A stretch of DNA of 64,000 bases from NCBI RefSeq assembly GCF_003732705.1, contig NZ_MOBR01000002.1, forward strand, positions 214,208 to 278,207, written 5' to 3'. Origin of the DNA: Pseudomonas frederiksbergensis (GTDB lineage: Bacteria; Pseudomonadota; Gammaproteobacteria; Pseudomonadales; Pseudomonadaceae). Positions 10,742-19,661 of this stretch are shown piece by piece (the stretch's first letter is position 1; each line of letters begins with the position of its first letter). The notes below the pieces were generated by a model. It saw nothing but the letters and a program-made list of their open reading frames with translations. It was not told where the DNA came from and ran no database searches. Position numbers and translations under genes: made by a program.

Positions 10742-12196
10742 TTAGCTCGGTCGATAAACGCGCACATTGGCATGCCCCTCACTGAGCAAATGGTGGGCAT
10801 GCAGGCGACTCATCACGCCTTTGTCGCAATACAGCAGGTACTGGCGAGTAGGGTCCAGTTCCTTGAAACGAGCGTTCAATGCATAAAACGGCATCGTCTG
10901 TACCTCAATGCCAGCCAGTTCCAGCGGTTCGTCTTCAGCGGCATCCGGGTGACGGATATCGATGATAATCTGGCCCGCCAGAGCGTCGCTGACTTCTTCG
11001 ATCTGCAAGTCCTGGCCCAATTCGTCGATCACGCGATCGATCGGCACCAGTTTGGCGTTCTCGAGCGCACGCTCGAGGACTGCCATGTCGAACTGTTGTT
11101 CTTCGTACTCCACGCGGTTGCGCTTGGCGTGGGTCTTGGGGTTCACCGAGATGACCCCGCAGTATTCCGGCATGTGCTTGGCGAAGTCGGCGGTGCCGAT
11201 TTCGTTGGCCAGGTCGATGATGTCCTGCTTGTGACTGGCGATCAGCGGGCGCAAGACCAGCTTCTCGGTCACACAGTCGATCAACGACAGGTTCGGCAAC
11301 GTCTGGCTCGAAACCTGGGAGATCGCCTCACCGGTGACCAGCGCATCGATATCGAGCCGATCGGCAATCTTCGACGCAGCGCGCAACATCATACGCTTCA
11401 AAACTACGCCCATATGACTGTTATCGACTTTCCCGAGAATTTCTCCCAGGACTTCTTCGAACGGCACACTGACAAATAACACGCGCTGGGAGCTGCCGTA
11501 CTTCTTCCAGATGAAGTGCGCGACTTCCATGACGCCCAGTTCATGGGCCCTGCCGCCCAGGTTAAAGAAGCAGAAATGGCTCATCAGGCCACGGCGCATG
11601 ATCTGGTAGGCGGCGACTGTCGAGTCAAAGCCACCGGACATCAATACAAGCGTCTGTTCCAGCGCCCCCAGCGGATAACCGCCGATGCTGTTGTGCTGGC
11701 TGTGGATCACATACAACCGTTGGTCGCGAATTTCGATGCGAACTTCGATTTCCGGCTCTTTCAGGGAAATCCCGGCGGCGCCGCACTGACGACGCAGCTG
11801 GCTGCCGACGTATTTCTCCACGTCCATGGACGTGAAAGTGTGGTGGCCGCCGCGCTTGCAGCGCACCGAAAAGATCTTCCCGGCCAGTGCATCGCCGTAG
11901 TGCTGCTTGCACTTGGCCACGATGTCGTCGAAATCACCCAGCGGGTATTCATCGACCTGCAGGAAATGCGCGATGCCCGGCATGCAGCTCAGGCGCTCGG
12001 TCATCTCCTTCAGGGCCTTGGGCTCAGTGACGCGGGTTTCCAGCTCGAGGTTGTCCCACACACCGTTCACCACCACAGCCGGGTCCAGATCGCGGAGCAC
12101 GGCACGGATGTTCTTGGCCAATTGGCGGATGAAACGCATCCGTACCGGGCGGCTCTTGATGGTGATCTCGGGGAAGACTTTTACGATTAGTTTCAT
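10742..12196 (-). CDS. thiI: tRNA 4-thiouridine sulfurtransferase
   Basis: ThiI makes 4-thiouridine at position 8 of tRNA and supplies sulfur for the thiazole of thiamine. The 484-residue protein has an N-terminal ferredoxin-like/THUMP region, a PP-loop ([10 protein letters not shown]) that adenylates tRNA, the conserved cysteine in PEYCGVIS, and a C-terminal rhodanese domain with the persulfide cysteine in LLYCDKG. It is therefore the long, two-cysteine form. The open frame extends 21 codons upstream, but [15 protein letters not shown] at 12196 is the conserved family start. Confidence 0.96.
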   Translation of the reverse strand: MKLIVKVFPEITIKSRPVRMRFIRQLAKNIRAVLRDLDPAVVVNGVWDNLELETRVTEPKALKEMTERLSCMPGIAHFLQVDEYPLGDFDDIVAKCKQHYGDALAGKIFSVRCKRGGHHTFTSMDVEKYVGSQLRRQCGAAGISLKEPEIEVRIEIRDQRLYVIHSQHNSIGGYPLGALEQTLVLMSGGFDSTVAAYQIMRRGLMSHFCFFNLGGRAHELGVMEVAHFIWKKYGSSQRVLFVSVPFEEVLGEILGKVDNSHMGVVLKRMMLRAASKIADRLDIDALVTGEAISQVSSQTLPNLSLIDCVTEKLVLRPLIASHKQDIIDLANEIGTADFAKHMPEYCGVISVNPKTHAKRNRVEYEEQQFDMAVLERALENAKLVPIDRVIDELGQDLQIEEVSDALAGQIIIDIRHPDAAEDEPLELAGIEVQTMPFYALNARFKELDPTRQYLLYCDKGVMSRLHAHHLLSEGHANVRVYRPS

Positions 12197-12412
12197 GAAA
12201 ACAGCGCGCGCTGGGCCAGCCGAAAAAGGGGGGCGCGGATTATAGCGGAAATTGCTCAAGGTTTAACCAGTTAATATGCAGAAGGTTTCGCGCGCACCAA
12301 AACGGGTCATTTGTCGAAATAGACGCTACATTACGGGGCAGTAATTTCAGCTTTGCGGCGCAATGCACCTCTATAAGCGTGATATTGGGGCAAAAAACCC
12401 ATGGTGGGGCAC

Positions 12413-12428
12413 TGGCATGCAATTTGCT
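12413..12428 (+). promoter_or_regulatory. Sigma-54 promoter of glnA
   Basis: TGGCATGCAATTTGCT matches the -24/-12 consensus (GG at 12414-12415, GC at 12426-12427, spacing 12) about 100 bases before the glnA start. A GCACC-N5-GGGTC sequence at 12294-12308 resembles an imperfect NtrC site about 120 bases upstream of the -24 element. The rest of the 330-base interval between thiI and glnA shows no gene. Confidence 0.8.
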
Positions 12429-12526
12429 CCCTTGTGAGGCAGGTTGCCTTGGCAGAGTATTCGCGCCGGCATCACCCACATTCTAAGGGCATCCACTACT
12501 AAGCCCGAAGCCACCCGGAGGACACT

Positions 12527-13933
12527 ATGTCGAAGTCGGTTCAACTCATCAAAGATCATGACGTCAAGTGGATTGATCTGCGCTTCACGGACACCAAAGG
12601 CACTCAGCACCACGTGACCATGCCGGCTCGCGACGCGCTGGATGACGCTTTCTTCGAAGAAGGCAAAATGTTCGACGGTTCCTCCATTGCTGGCTGGAAA
12701 GGCATCGAAGCCTCCGACATGATCCTGATGCCGGACGACAGCACCGCTGTCCTCGACCCGTTCACCGAAGAGCCGACCCTGATTCTGGTTTGCGACGTGA
12801 TCGAGCCTTCGACCATGCAAGGCTACGACCGTGACCCACGTGCGATCGCCAAGCGTGCCGAGGAATACCTGAAGTCCACCGGTATCGGCGACACCGTATT
12901 TGTTGGTCCGGAGCCAGAGTTCTTCATCTTCGACCAGGTCAAGTTCAAGTCCGACATCTCCGGTTCGATGTTCAAAATCTACTCCGAACAAGGTTCGTGG
13001 ATGTCCGACCAGGACGTGGAAGGCGGCAACCGCGGCCACCGTCCAGGCGTCAAAGGTGGCTACTTCCCGGTTCCGCCGTTCGACCACGACCACGAAATCC
13101 GTACCTCCATGTGCAACGCCATGGAAGAAATGGGCCTGACCATCGAAGTTCACCACCACGAAGTGGCAACTGCCGGTCAGAACGAAATCGGTGTGAAGTT
13201 CAACACCCTGGTTGCCAAGGCTGACGAAGTTCAGACCCTGAAGTACTGCGTACACAACGTGGCTGATGCCTACGGCCGTACCGCGACCTTCATGCCTAAG
13301 CCTCTGTACGGCGATAACGGTTCGGGTATGCACGTTCACCTGTCCATCGCCAAAGATGGCAAGAACACCTTCGCTGGCGAAGGCTATGCCGGCCTGTCCG
13401 ACACCGCCCTGTACTTCATCGGCGGCATCATCAAGCACGGTAAAGCACTGAACGGCTTCACCAACCCTTCGACCAACTCCTACAAGCGTCTGGTCCCAGG
13501 TTTCGAAGCACCAGTGATGCTGGCCTACTCGGCTCGCAACCGTTCCGCTTCGATCCGTATTCCTTACGTGTCCAGCCCTCGCGCTCGCCGTATCGAAGCT
13601 CGCTTCCCGGATCCGGCAGCCAACCCGTACCTGGGCTTCGCTGCACTGTTGATGGCTGGCCTGGACGGCATCCAGAACAAGATCCACCCTGGCGACGCCG
13701 CTGACAAAAACCTGTACGACCTGCCGCCTGAAGAGGCGAAAGAGATCCCACAAGTTTGCGGCAGCCTGAAAGAAGCCCTGGAAGAGCTGGACAAAGGTCG
13801 CGCGTTCCTGACCAAGGGCGGCGTGTTCTCCGACGATTTCATCGACGCTTACATCGCTCTGAAAAGCGAAGAAGAAATCAAGGTCCGCACCTTCGTACAC
13901 CCACTGGAATATGAGCTGTACTACAGCTGCTGA
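12527..13933 (+). CDS. glnA: Glutamine synthetase, type I
   Basis: The enzyme condenses ammonium and glutamate to glutamine, the main ammonium-assimilating step under nitrogen limitation. The 468 residues are the standard GSI length. [10 protein letters not shown], the beta-Grasp N-terminus and [10 protein letters not shown] are present, as is the adenylylation loop with the tyrosine in NLYDLPPEE. The gene is therefore the adenylylation-controlled form. A strong ribosome site (CGGAGGACACT) precedes the ATG. A sigma-54 promoter and a rho-independent terminator bracket it as a single transcription unit, and ntrBC lies just downstream. Confidence 0.98.
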   Translation: MSKSVQLIKDHDVKWIDLRFTDTKGTQHHVTMPARDALDDAFFEEGKMFDGSSIAGWKGIEASDMILMPDDSTAVLDPFTEEPTLILVCDVIEPSTMQGYDRDPRAIAKRAEEYLKSTGIGDTVFVGPEPEFFIFDQVKFKSDISGSMFKIYSEQGSWMSDQDVEGGNRGHRPGVKGGYFPVPPFDHDHEIRTSMCNAMEEMGLTIEVHHHEVATAGQNEIGVKFNTLVAKADEVQTLKYCVHNVADAYGRTATFMPKPLYGDNGSGMHVHLSIAKDGKNTFAGEGYAGLSDTALYFIGGIIKHGKALNGFTNPSTNSYKRLVPGFEAPVMLAYSARNRSASIRIPYVSSPRARRIEARFPDPAANPYLGFAALLMAGLDGIQNKIHPGDAADKNLYDLPPEEAKEIPQVCGSLKEALEELDKGRAFLTKGGVFSDDFIDAYIALKSEEEIKVRTFVHPLEYELYYSC

Positions 13934-13962
13934 TCCGGTAGCGCTGCGCTACGCGGCGTGAC

Positions 13963-13993
13963 AAAAAGAGGCCTCCTTCGGGAGGCCTTTTTT
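13963..13993 (+). terminator. Terminator of glnA
   Basis: GAGGCCTCC-TTC-GGGAGGCC is followed by six T residues, 30 bases after the glnA stop. Confidence 0.92.
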
Positions 13994-14025
13994 GTGGGCG
14001 CTCGTTTACCTGATCGCCCTGTTGG

Positions 14026-14129
14026 TGATCGTTCCCACGCTCCGCGTGGGAATGCAGCCCGTGACGCTCCGCGTCACTGGACGCGGAGCGTCCCTTGAGG
14101 CATTCCCACGCAGAGCGTGGGAACGATCA
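14026..14129. repeat. Long inverted intergenic repeat (GATCGTTCCCACGC family)
   Basis: Same nested inverted-repeat element as at 8601. It sits between glnA and the DUF4124 genes. Confidence 0.9.
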
Positions 14130-14218
14130 AAAAAATCATCGCCAAATGTTTACAACTTGGGTCTATCGCCAGCCCTGACCTATGCTGCAACCCAACGCCT
14201 TCGCTTGCGGTCAATTTT

Positions 14219-14728
14219 ATGGGTCGTGGTTTTCTCCTGATGTTGCTGTTGATCGCCCTGCCCGCCGCAGCGCAGATCTATAAGTACACCGACGCCAATG
14301 GCAACACCGCCTACAGCAATCAGCCGCCCGATGGCGTCAAGGCGCGTCCGGTGGAGTTGCCGCCGCTCAACAGTGTCGCGCCCTCGACGCCACCCGCTCC
14401 TCCTGCCGAAGCCAACAGCCGCGAACAACCCCGCAACGCCTACGAGGTGCTGGAACTGACCGGCCTGCCCACCACCGAAGCCCTGCGCGCCAACAACGGC
14501 ACCTTCACCGTCAGCGTGCTGATCAAGCCGCGCCTGCAAGGCCCACATCTGTTCCGGCTGTTGCTGGACGAGCAACCTTACGGCCAGCCGAGCAACGTGC
14601 CGATCCTGCAACTGGTGAACATTGATCGCGGCGAACACAGCCTCGCAGTCCAGGTGATCAACGGGGAAAGTGTCGTCCAGCAAAGCCCCAGCTTGACCTT
14701 CACCGTGCAACGGGTGCACAAGCCTTGA
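14219..14728 (+). CDS. DUF4124 domain protein (first of two)
   Basis: This is a 169-residue exported protein. A hydrophobic signal peptide (MGRGFLLMLLLIALPAAAQ) is followed at once by the DUF4124 motif IYKYTDANGNTAYSNQPP (about residues 20-37), then a proline-rich linker and a beta-rich C-terminal half. The frame extends upstream into a repeat, but the ATG at 14219 begins exactly with the signal peptide. Its role is unknown. It overlaps the next, homologous gene and appears to be half of a tandem duplication. Confidence 0.85.
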   Translation: MGRGFLLMLLLIALPAAAQIYKYTDANGNTAYSNQPPDGVKARPVELPPLNSVAPSTPPAPPAEANSREQPRNAYEVLELTGLPTTEALRANNGTFTVSVLIKPRLQGPHLFRLLLDEQPYGQPSNVPILQLVNIDRGEHSLAVQVINGESVVQQSPSLTFTVQRVHKP

Positions 14729-15345
14729 AGGGCTGGCTGCTGATCGCCTGCCTGATTGCATTTCCGGCGATGGCCGACGTCTATACCTACGTCGACGCCC
14801 AGGGTAATCGGGTTTTTACCGATCAACCACGTCCCGGCAACGCCAAGCGGGTGCCGTTGGCCACCAGCAATCGCATGTCTGCCAACCCGACCGGTGCCGC
14901 GCCGCTGGTTGCCGCGAGCAAACCCGAAGAACAACCCCTGTTCCACTACGACATGCTCCGCGTATTGGTGCCGGAACCGGACGCCACGATCCGCAGCAGT
15001 GCCGGCGAGGTGATCGTCAGCGTTACCAGCGAACCCGGCCTGCAACGTGGCCATCGCTACCGTTTGTTACTCGACGGCCAGCCCACGGCCGAGCCAGGCC
15101 TCAGTCCAGTGTTCGCGTTGAGTAATATCGATCGCGGCAGTCATAACTTGTCGGTGGAAATCCTCGACGAACTGGGCCGCACCGTCGAGCGCACGGCCAA
15201 TCAGCCGTTCCACATGCTGCGCATCTCGCTGGCGCAGAAGCGCCAGGTCAAGCCTTGCACCCTCACCGACTACGGCCAACGGCCGGAATGTCCGCTCAAA
15301 GACAAACCTCCCGAAGAAAAAAATCCCTTCCTGAAGTTCTTCTAA
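14725..15345 (+). CDS. DUF4124 domain protein (second of two)
   Basis: This 206-residue exported protein is homologous to its upstream neighbour: signal peptide (KGWLLIACLIAFPAMA), DUF4124 motif VYTYVDAQGNRVFTDQPRPG, and a C-terminal domain with the same pattern (RLLLDGQP, NIDRGSHNLSV versus RLLLDEQP, NIDRGEHSLAV). The apparent start is TTG at 14725, overlapping the TGA of the preceding gene, which implies translational coupling. The tail is extended and lysine/proline-rich. Similarity between the two proteins shows a local gene duplication. Function is unknown. Confidence 0.82.
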   Translation: MKGWLLIACLIAFPAMADVYTYVDAQGNRVFTDQPRPGNAKRVPLATSNRMSANPTGAAPLVAASKPEEQPLFHYDMLRVLVPEPDATIRSSAGEVIVSVTSEPGLQRGHRYRLLLDGQPTAEPGLSPVFALSNIDRGSHNLSVEILDELGRTVERTANQPFHMLRISLAQKRQVKPCTLTDYGQRPECPLKDKPPEEKNPFLKFF

Positions 15346-15361
15346 CCTCGTTCAGCTTTGC

Positions 15362-15376
15362 GCACTATATTGGTGC
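15362..15376 (+). promoter_or_regulatory. NtrC binding site upstream of ntrBC
   Basis: GCAC-TATATT-GGTGC fits the NtrC dyad and closely resembles the enhancer sites of enteric glnA. A second inverted half (TTGCACC) follows at about 15383. The box lies about 140 bases upstream of the -24 element, a usual enhancer distance. Confidence 0.85.
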
Positions 15377-15503
15377 AAACGGTTGCACCGCTCCCACATC
15401 AAAACCCATTTTGGTTCGAAAGTACCCGCGAAAGCTGGCAGAACGCCACGCGATCGAGCGCTAAACGCCCGTTTCAGGCCTCAAACGCTTCTTTTCGGAG
15501 CTT

Positions 15504-15519
15504 TGGTTTGGTTTTTGCA
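15504..15519 (+). promoter_or_regulatory. Sigma-54 promoter of ntrBC
   Basis: TGGTTTGGTTTTTGCA has GG at 15505-15506 and GC at 15517-15518 with the right 12-base step. It is weaker than consensus in the middle but sits properly between the NtrC box and the ntrB start, indicating autoregulation. Confidence 0.65.
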
Positions 15520-15575
15520 TTTTCCTCGCATCAGCGCTCATTTCGTGGGCGCCCCTCGCTCCAAAAGAGGTCCGG

Positions 15576-16661
15576 ATGACCATTAGCGACGCACTGCATC
15601 GGCTACTACTCGACAACCTGACCACCGCCACCATCCTGCTCGATGCCGAACTGCGCCTTGAGTACATGAACCCGGCGGCGGAGATGCTGCTGGCCATCAG
15701 CGGCCAGCGCAGCCATGGGCAGTTCATCAGTGAGTTGTTCACCGAATCCACCGAAGCGCTGAATTCCCTGCGCCAAGCGGTCGAGCAGGCGCACCCGTTC
15801 ACCAAGCGCGAAGCGATGCTCACCGCCCTCACCGGCCAGACCCTGACTGTCGATTACGCGGTCACGCCGATCCTGAGCAATGGCGACACCCTGCTGCTGC
15901 TGGAAGTGCACCCCCGTGATCGCTTGCTGCGGATCACCAAGGAAGAGGCGCAGTTGTCGAAGCAGGAAACCAGCAAGATGCTGGTGCGCGGCCTCGCTCA
16001 CGAAATCAAAAACCCGCTGGGCGGGATTCGCGGCGCGGCGCAGTTGCTCGCCCGCGAACTGCCGGAAGAAAGCCTGCGCGACTACACCAACGTCATCATC
16101 GAAGAAGCCGACCGCCTGCGAAACCTCGTGGACCGGATGCTCGGCTCCAACAAGCTGCCGTCCCTGGCCATGTGCAACATCCACGAAGTGCTGGAGCGGG
16201 TCAGCCAGTTGGTCGAGGCCGAAAGCCAGGGCTGCATCACCTTGGTGCGCGACTACGACCCAAGCATTCCCGACGTATTGATCGACCGTGAACAAATGAT
16301 TCAGGCCGTCCTGAACATCGTGCGCAACGCGATGCAAGCCATCAGCAGCCAGAACGAGCTGCGCCTGGGCCGCATCAGTTTGCGCACCCGCGCCATGCGC
16401 CAGTTCACCATCGGCCACGTGCGCCATCGCCTGGTGACCAAGATCGAGATCATCGACAACGGTCCCGGCATTCCTGCGGATTTGCAGGAAACCATCTTCT
16501 TTCCCATGGTCAGCGGCCGCCCGGACGGTACCGGGCTGGGCCTGGCCATTACCCAGAACATCATCAGCCAGCACCAGGGCCTGATCGAGTGTGACAGCCA
16601 CCCAGGCCACACCACGTTCTCGATCTTTCTGCCACTGGAACAAGGAGCCACATCGACATGA
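15576..16661 (+). CDS. ntrB: Nitrogen regulation sensor kinase/phosphatase NtrB
   Basis: NtrB is the cytoplasmic histidine kinase that, under control of the PII protein, phosphorylates or dephosphorylates NtrC. Its 361 residues contain an N-terminal PAS domain (about 1-120), the H-box with the phospho-histidine at residue 142 (GLAHEIKNPLGG), the N-box (NIVRNAMQAIS) and the G-boxes (DNGPGIPADL, GTGLGLAITQN). There is no membrane segment, as expected. The stop overlaps the ntrC start (ATGA), so the pair is co-translated. An NtrC box and a sigma-54 promoter lie upstream. Confidence 0.97.
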   Translation: MTISDALHRLLLDNLTTATILLDAELRLEYMNPAAEMLLAISGQRSHGQFISELFTESTEALNSLRQAVEQAHPFTKREAMLTALTGQTLTVDYAVTPILSNGDTLLLLEVHPRDRLLRITKEEAQLSKQETSKMLVRGLAHEIKNPLGGIRGAAQLLARELPEESLRDYTNVIIEEADRLRNLVDRMLGSNKLPSLAMCNIHEVLERVSQLVEAESQGCITLVRDYDPSIPDVLIDREQMIQAVLNIVRNAMQAISSQNELRLGRISLRTRAMRQFTIGHVRHRLVTKIEIIDNGPGIPADLQETIFFPMVSGRPDGTGLGLAITQNIISQHQGLIECDSHPGHTTFSIFLPLEQGATST

Positions 16662-18094
16662 GCCGTAGTGAAACCGTGTGGATCGTCGATGACGACCGTT
16701 CTATCCGTTGGGTCCTGGAAAAGGCCTTGCAACAAGAAGGCATGACCACGCAAAGCTTCGACAGCGCCGATGGCGTGATGAGCCGTCTGGCGCGCCAGCA
16801 GCCGGACGTGATCATCTCCGACATCCGCATGCCGGGTGCCAGTGGCCTGGACCTCTTGGCGCGGATTCGCGAACAACACCCACGGCTGCCGGTCATCATC
16901 ATGACCGCCCACTCCGACCTCGACAGCGCAGTCGCCTCGTATCAGGGCGGCGCGTTCGAATACCTGCCAAAACCTTTTGACGTCGACGAAGCGGTGTCCC
17001 TGGTCAAGCGCGCCAACCAGCACGCCCAGGAACAACAAGGTCTGGAAGTCCCGGTCGCGCTGACCCGCACCCCGGAAATCATCGGTGAAGCGCCGGCGAT
17101 GCAGGAAGTGTTTCGCGCCATCGGGCGCTTGAGCCACTCCAACATCACCGTGCTGATCAACGGCGAGTCCGGCACCGGTAAAGAACTGGTGGCCCACGCC
17201 CTGCACCGTCACAGCCCAAGGGCGGCGTCGCCGTTTATCGCGTTGAACATGGCGGCGATCCCCAAAGACTTGATGGAATCCGAGCTGTTCGGCCATGAGA
17301 AAGGCGCGTTCACCGGCGCGGCCAATTTGCGTCGCGGGCGTTTCGAGCAGGCGGACGGCGGCACGCTGTTCCTCGATGAAATCGGCGACATGCCGGCGGA
17401 CACCCAGACCCGTTTACTGCGGGTGTTGGCGGACGGCGAGTTCTATCGTGTCGGCGGCCATACGCCGGTGAAGGTCGATGTGCGGATCATCGCCGCGACC
17501 CACCAGAACCTGGAAACCCTGGTCCACGCCGGGAAATTCCGTGAAGACTTGTTCCACCGCCTCAATGTGATCCGCATTCACATCCCACGGCTGTCGGACC
17601 GTCGCGAAGACATCCCGACCCTGGCCAAGCACTTCCTCAGCCGCGCTGCGCAAGAACTCGCGGTGGAGCCGAAGCTGCTGAAAAGCGAAACCGAGGAATA
17701 CCTGAAGAACCTGCCGTGGGGCGGCAACGTGCGTCAGTTGGAGAACACCTGCCGCTGGATCACGGTGATGGCTTCGGGTCGCGAAGTGCACATCAGCGAC
17801 CTGCCGCCGGAACTGCTGAACCTGCCGCAGGATTCGGCGCCGGTGACCAACTGGGAGCAAGCGCTGCGCCAGTGGGCTGATCAGGCGTTGGCTCGCGGCC
17901 AGTCGAGCCTGCTCGACAGCGCCGTGCCGGCGTTCGAGCGGATCATGATCGAAACCGCCCTCAAACACACCGCCGGCCGCCGCCGCGATGCCGCGGTTTT
18001 GCTGGGTTGGGGGCGTAACACCCTGACCCGCAAGATCAAGGAATTGGGGATGAAGGTTGATGGTGGGGATGATGATGAGGGGGAAGAGGGCTAG
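16658..18094 (+). CDS. ntrC: Nitrogen regulation response regulator NtrC
   Basis: NtrC activates sigma-54 promoters of nitrogen genes. The 478 residues show a receiver domain with phospho-aspartate 55 (IISDIRMPG), then the AAA+ domain with Walker A GESGTGKE and the sigma-54-contacting GAFTGA loop. The Walker B segment is GGTLFLDEIGDMP. A Fis-type helix-turn-helix lies at the end (GRRRDAAVLLGWGRNTLTRKI), followed by an acidic tail (GGDDDEGEEG). It overlaps ntrB by four bases. Its likely local targets (glnA, ntrB, nrsZ) lie within 6 kb on both sides. Confidence 0.97.
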   Translation: MSRSETVWIVDDDRSIRWVLEKALQQEGMTTQSFDSADGVMSRLARQQPDVIISDIRMPGASGLDLLARIREQHPRLPVIIMTAHSDLDSAVASYQGGAFEYLPKPFDVDEAVSLVKRANQHAQEQQGLEVPVALTRTPEIIGEAPAMQEVFRAIGRLSHSNITVLINGESGTGKELVAHALHRHSPRAASPFIALNMAAIPKDLMESELFGHEKGAFTGAANLRRGRFEQADGGTLFLDEIGDMPADTQTRLLRVLADGEFYRVGGHTPVKVDVRIIAATHQNLETLVHAGKFREDLFHRLNVIRIHIPRLSDRREDIPTLAKHFLSRAAQELAVEPKLLKSETEEYLKNLPWGGNVRQLENTCRWITVMASGREVHISDLPPELLNLPQDSAPVTNWEQALRQWADQALARGQSSLLDSAVPAFERIMIETALKHTAGRRRDAAVLLGWGRNTLTRKIKELGMKVDGGDDDEGEEG

Positions 18095-18101
18095 TTACGA
18101 C

Positions 18102-18214
18102 TGATCGTTCCCACGCTCCGCGTGGGAATGCCTCAACGGACGCTCCGCGTTCGGCTCTGGATGGGACGCGGAGCGTCCCGGGCTGCATTCCCACGCAGAG
18201 CGTGGGAACGATCA
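18102..18214. repeat. Long inverted intergenic repeat (GATCGTTCCCACGC family)
   Basis: Nested inverted-repeat element of the same family as at 8601, directly after ntrC. Confidence 0.9.
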
Positions 18215-18233
18215 ATGACATTGGCGTACCTCC

Positions 18234-18331
18234 TGTAGGAGCGAGGCTTGCCCGCGAAGGGGCCGGCACATCCAACATCAATATCGACTGACCCACCGCA
18301 TTCGCGAGCAAGCCCGCTCCCACATTTCCAG
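18234..18331. repeat. REPIN-type inverted REP pair
   Basis: CTGTAGGAGCGAGGCTTGCC faces a diverged partner (GCGAGCAAGCCCGCTCCCAC) about 55 bases away. It stands immediately next to the preceding repeat family. Confidence 0.8.
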
Positions 18332-18433
18332 AGCTCCATGCACCGCACCAATGCACGATGACCCGCAATCGCGCACAGCCACTCTCCTCAAATCCCATCG
18401 TTAATCGCTAGAAAACCCACCCAACAAAAACAC

Positions 18434-18457
18434 AAAAGCCCCGAATAACGGGGCCTC
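18434..18457 (-). terminator. Terminator for the leftward hypothetical gene
   Basis: On the minus strand GGCCCCG-TTATT-CGGGGC is followed by TTTTGTGTTTTTG. It would end transcripts of the 18750-19190 gene after they pass antisense through the nrsZ locus. Confidence 0.65.
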
Positions 18458-18498
18458 CAGCGCATCAACTCAACTTTCTGTTTCAACTTGTGAAAACC

Positions 18499-18514
18499 TG
18501 GCACGCCCCCTGCA
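18499..18514 (+). promoter_or_regulatory. Sigma-54 promoter of nrsZ
   Basis: TGGCACGCCCCCTGCA has a perfect -24 element (TGGCACG) with GG at 18500-18501 and GC at 18512-18513. It predicts transcription starting near 18525, immediately before the tandem hairpin repeats. A weak NtrC-like GCACC-N5-AATGC lies at about 18340-18354. Confidence 0.88.
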
Positions 18515-18524
18515 ATAGTCCATT

Positions 18525-18752
18525 CAGTGATTCAGTTCACTACCCGGTTTCGGGGACCTTGGTACAGGCAGGCCGGGGATTCCCCTCTTTACATCGGGCT
18601 CACACCGCACTGGCGACGAGCCCAACCCGTTTTGGGGCCCTTGATACAGGCAGGTCAGGGGTTCCTTCTTTACACCGGGACTTGCACGCAATGCGCGAGT
18701 CCCTGCCGTTTTGGGAACCTTGGTACAGGCAGGCCGGGGATTCCCTCTTTTA
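18525..18752 (+). ncRNA. nrsZ: NrsZ-like nitrogen-regulated small RNA, three tandem modules
   Basis: There are three copies, about 80 bases apart, of a hairpin whose loop TACAGGCAGG is identical at 18563, 18645 and 18724. The stems differ but still pair (for example GGGAACCTTGG with CCGGGGATTCCC in copy three, CCCTTGA with TCAGGGG in copy two). Between modules are linker hairpins (GGGCTC/GAGCCC in the first linker, GGGACT/AGTCCC in the second). The last hairpin ends in TCTTTTATT and serves as terminator, giving about 228 nt. NrsZ of P. aeruginosa is known to be a sigma-54/NtrBC-dependent, processed RNA downstream of ntrC. Position, promoter, length and repeated modules all agree. Assignment is from that knowledge, not from alignment. 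Confidence 0.85.
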
Positions 18753-19190
18753 TTGCTCCCGGAGATGGATCTCCAGCCGCCAGCGGTCGTCGACCTCGCT
18801 ACCGGCCCACTCGCCCAGCAGTGGCCGGGCCGCCACCACCGTCAGCAACAATCCCCCATCACTCAAACGCACACGCCAGTTCACGTCTTTGCCGTTGACC
18901 TTGAGCTGACCTTTCTGCGCCTTGCCTTCAGCCTCAAACAGCAACGCAACGCTGCCGTCCACCACCTCGCCATGGGTCTTGGGTTCGTTGTTGAACCACA
19001 CCACCAGCCCATCGCTGGTGACCTCGACCTGCTGCAATTCGCTGGGGTCCGGGGTGGTCAGGCGGCCGATCATCAACCCGACCATCACCCCGACAATCGC
19101 CAGCGAACCGATCACCCGCGGGAATAGTTTCGAACGGTTGTCCACGGGCGGCGTAGAATGCCGCTCATCTTTACCTTCGGAGCCGTGCAT
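18750..19190 (-). CDS. Conserved hypothetical single-span membrane protein
   Basis: This 146-residue protein has a charged N-terminus, one membrane segment (about residues 27-42, IGSLAIVGVMVGLMIG), and a periplasmic beta-rich domain with no motif that I recognise. The ATG start (19190) overlaps the ATG of the divergent trmL gene in the palindrome CATG. A GTG start at 19145 is possible but has no better ribosome site. Its stop abuts the terminator hairpin of nrsZ, so the two transcripts are convergent and overlap by a few bases. Confidence 0.72.
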   Translation of the reverse strand: MHGSEGKDERHSTPPVDNRSKLFPRVIGSLAIVGVMVGLMIGRLTTPDPSELQQVEVTSDGLVVWFNNEPKTHGEVVDGSVALLFEAEGKAQKGQLKVNGKDVNWRVRLSDGGLLLTVVAARPLLGEWAGSEVDDRWRLEIHLREQ

Positions 19191-19644
19191 GTTTCACGTC
19201 ATCCTCTTTCAACCAGAAATTCCGCCGAATACCGGCAACGTTATCAGGCTGTGCGCCAACAGTGGCTGTCACCTGCACTTGATCGAACCGCTGGGCTTCG
19301 AGATGGACGACAAGCGCCTGCGCCGGGCCGGCCTCGATTACCACGAGTACGCCACCCTGCAACGCCACGCCGACCTCGCCAGTTGCCTGGAAAGCCTCGG
19401 CCATCCACGGCTGTTCGCGTTCACCACCAAAGGTTCGCGGCCGTTTCACGATGCCAGCTTCGCCGAGGGCGACGCCTTCCTGTTCGGCCCGGAAAGCCGT
19501 GGCCTGCCCGCCGAAGTGCTCGACGCCCTGCCCAGCGAACAACGCCTGCGCCTGCCAATGCGCGAAGGCTGCCGCAGCCTGAACCTGTCGAACACCGTGG
19601 CGGTCGCCGTCTACGAGGGCTGGCGCCAACTCGGCTTCAAGTAA
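19189..19644 (+). CDS. trmL: tRNA (cytidine/uridine-34-2'-O)-methyltransferase
   Basis: TrmL methylates the ribose of the wobble base in leucine tRNAs. The 151-residue protein is a minimal SPOUT enzyme. The N-terminus MFHVILFQPEIPPNTGNVIR is diagnostic, and the SAM-binding trefoil-knot motifs FGPESRGLP and LRLPMREGCRSLNLSNTVA are present. A longer open frame exists upstream, but this ATG is the family start. It overlaps the start codon of the divergent hypothetical gene, so their promoters must lie inside each other's coding or leader sequence. The order trmL-secB-grxC is the usual Pseudomonas arrangement. Confidence 0.95.
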   Translation: MFHVILFQPEIPPNTGNVIRLCANSGCHLHLIEPLGFEMDDKRLRRAGLDYHEYATLQRHADLASCLESLGHPRLFAFTTKGSRPFHDASFAEGDAFLFGPESRGLPAEVLDALPSEQRLRLPMREGCRSLNLSNTVAVAVYEGWRQLGFK

Positions 19645-19661
19645 CCCCGCACCTGGTCGCC

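Noticed and set aside
14117..14218. Longer start of the first DUF4124 gene
   Set aside because: The extra codons come from the intergenic repeat, and the signal peptide begins at 14219.
18490..18909. Plus-strand open frames over the tandem repeats downstream of ntrC
   Set aside because: They shift frame between the repeat copies, run into the antisense of the hypothetical gene, and have no ribosome site. The structured-RNA explanation fits better.
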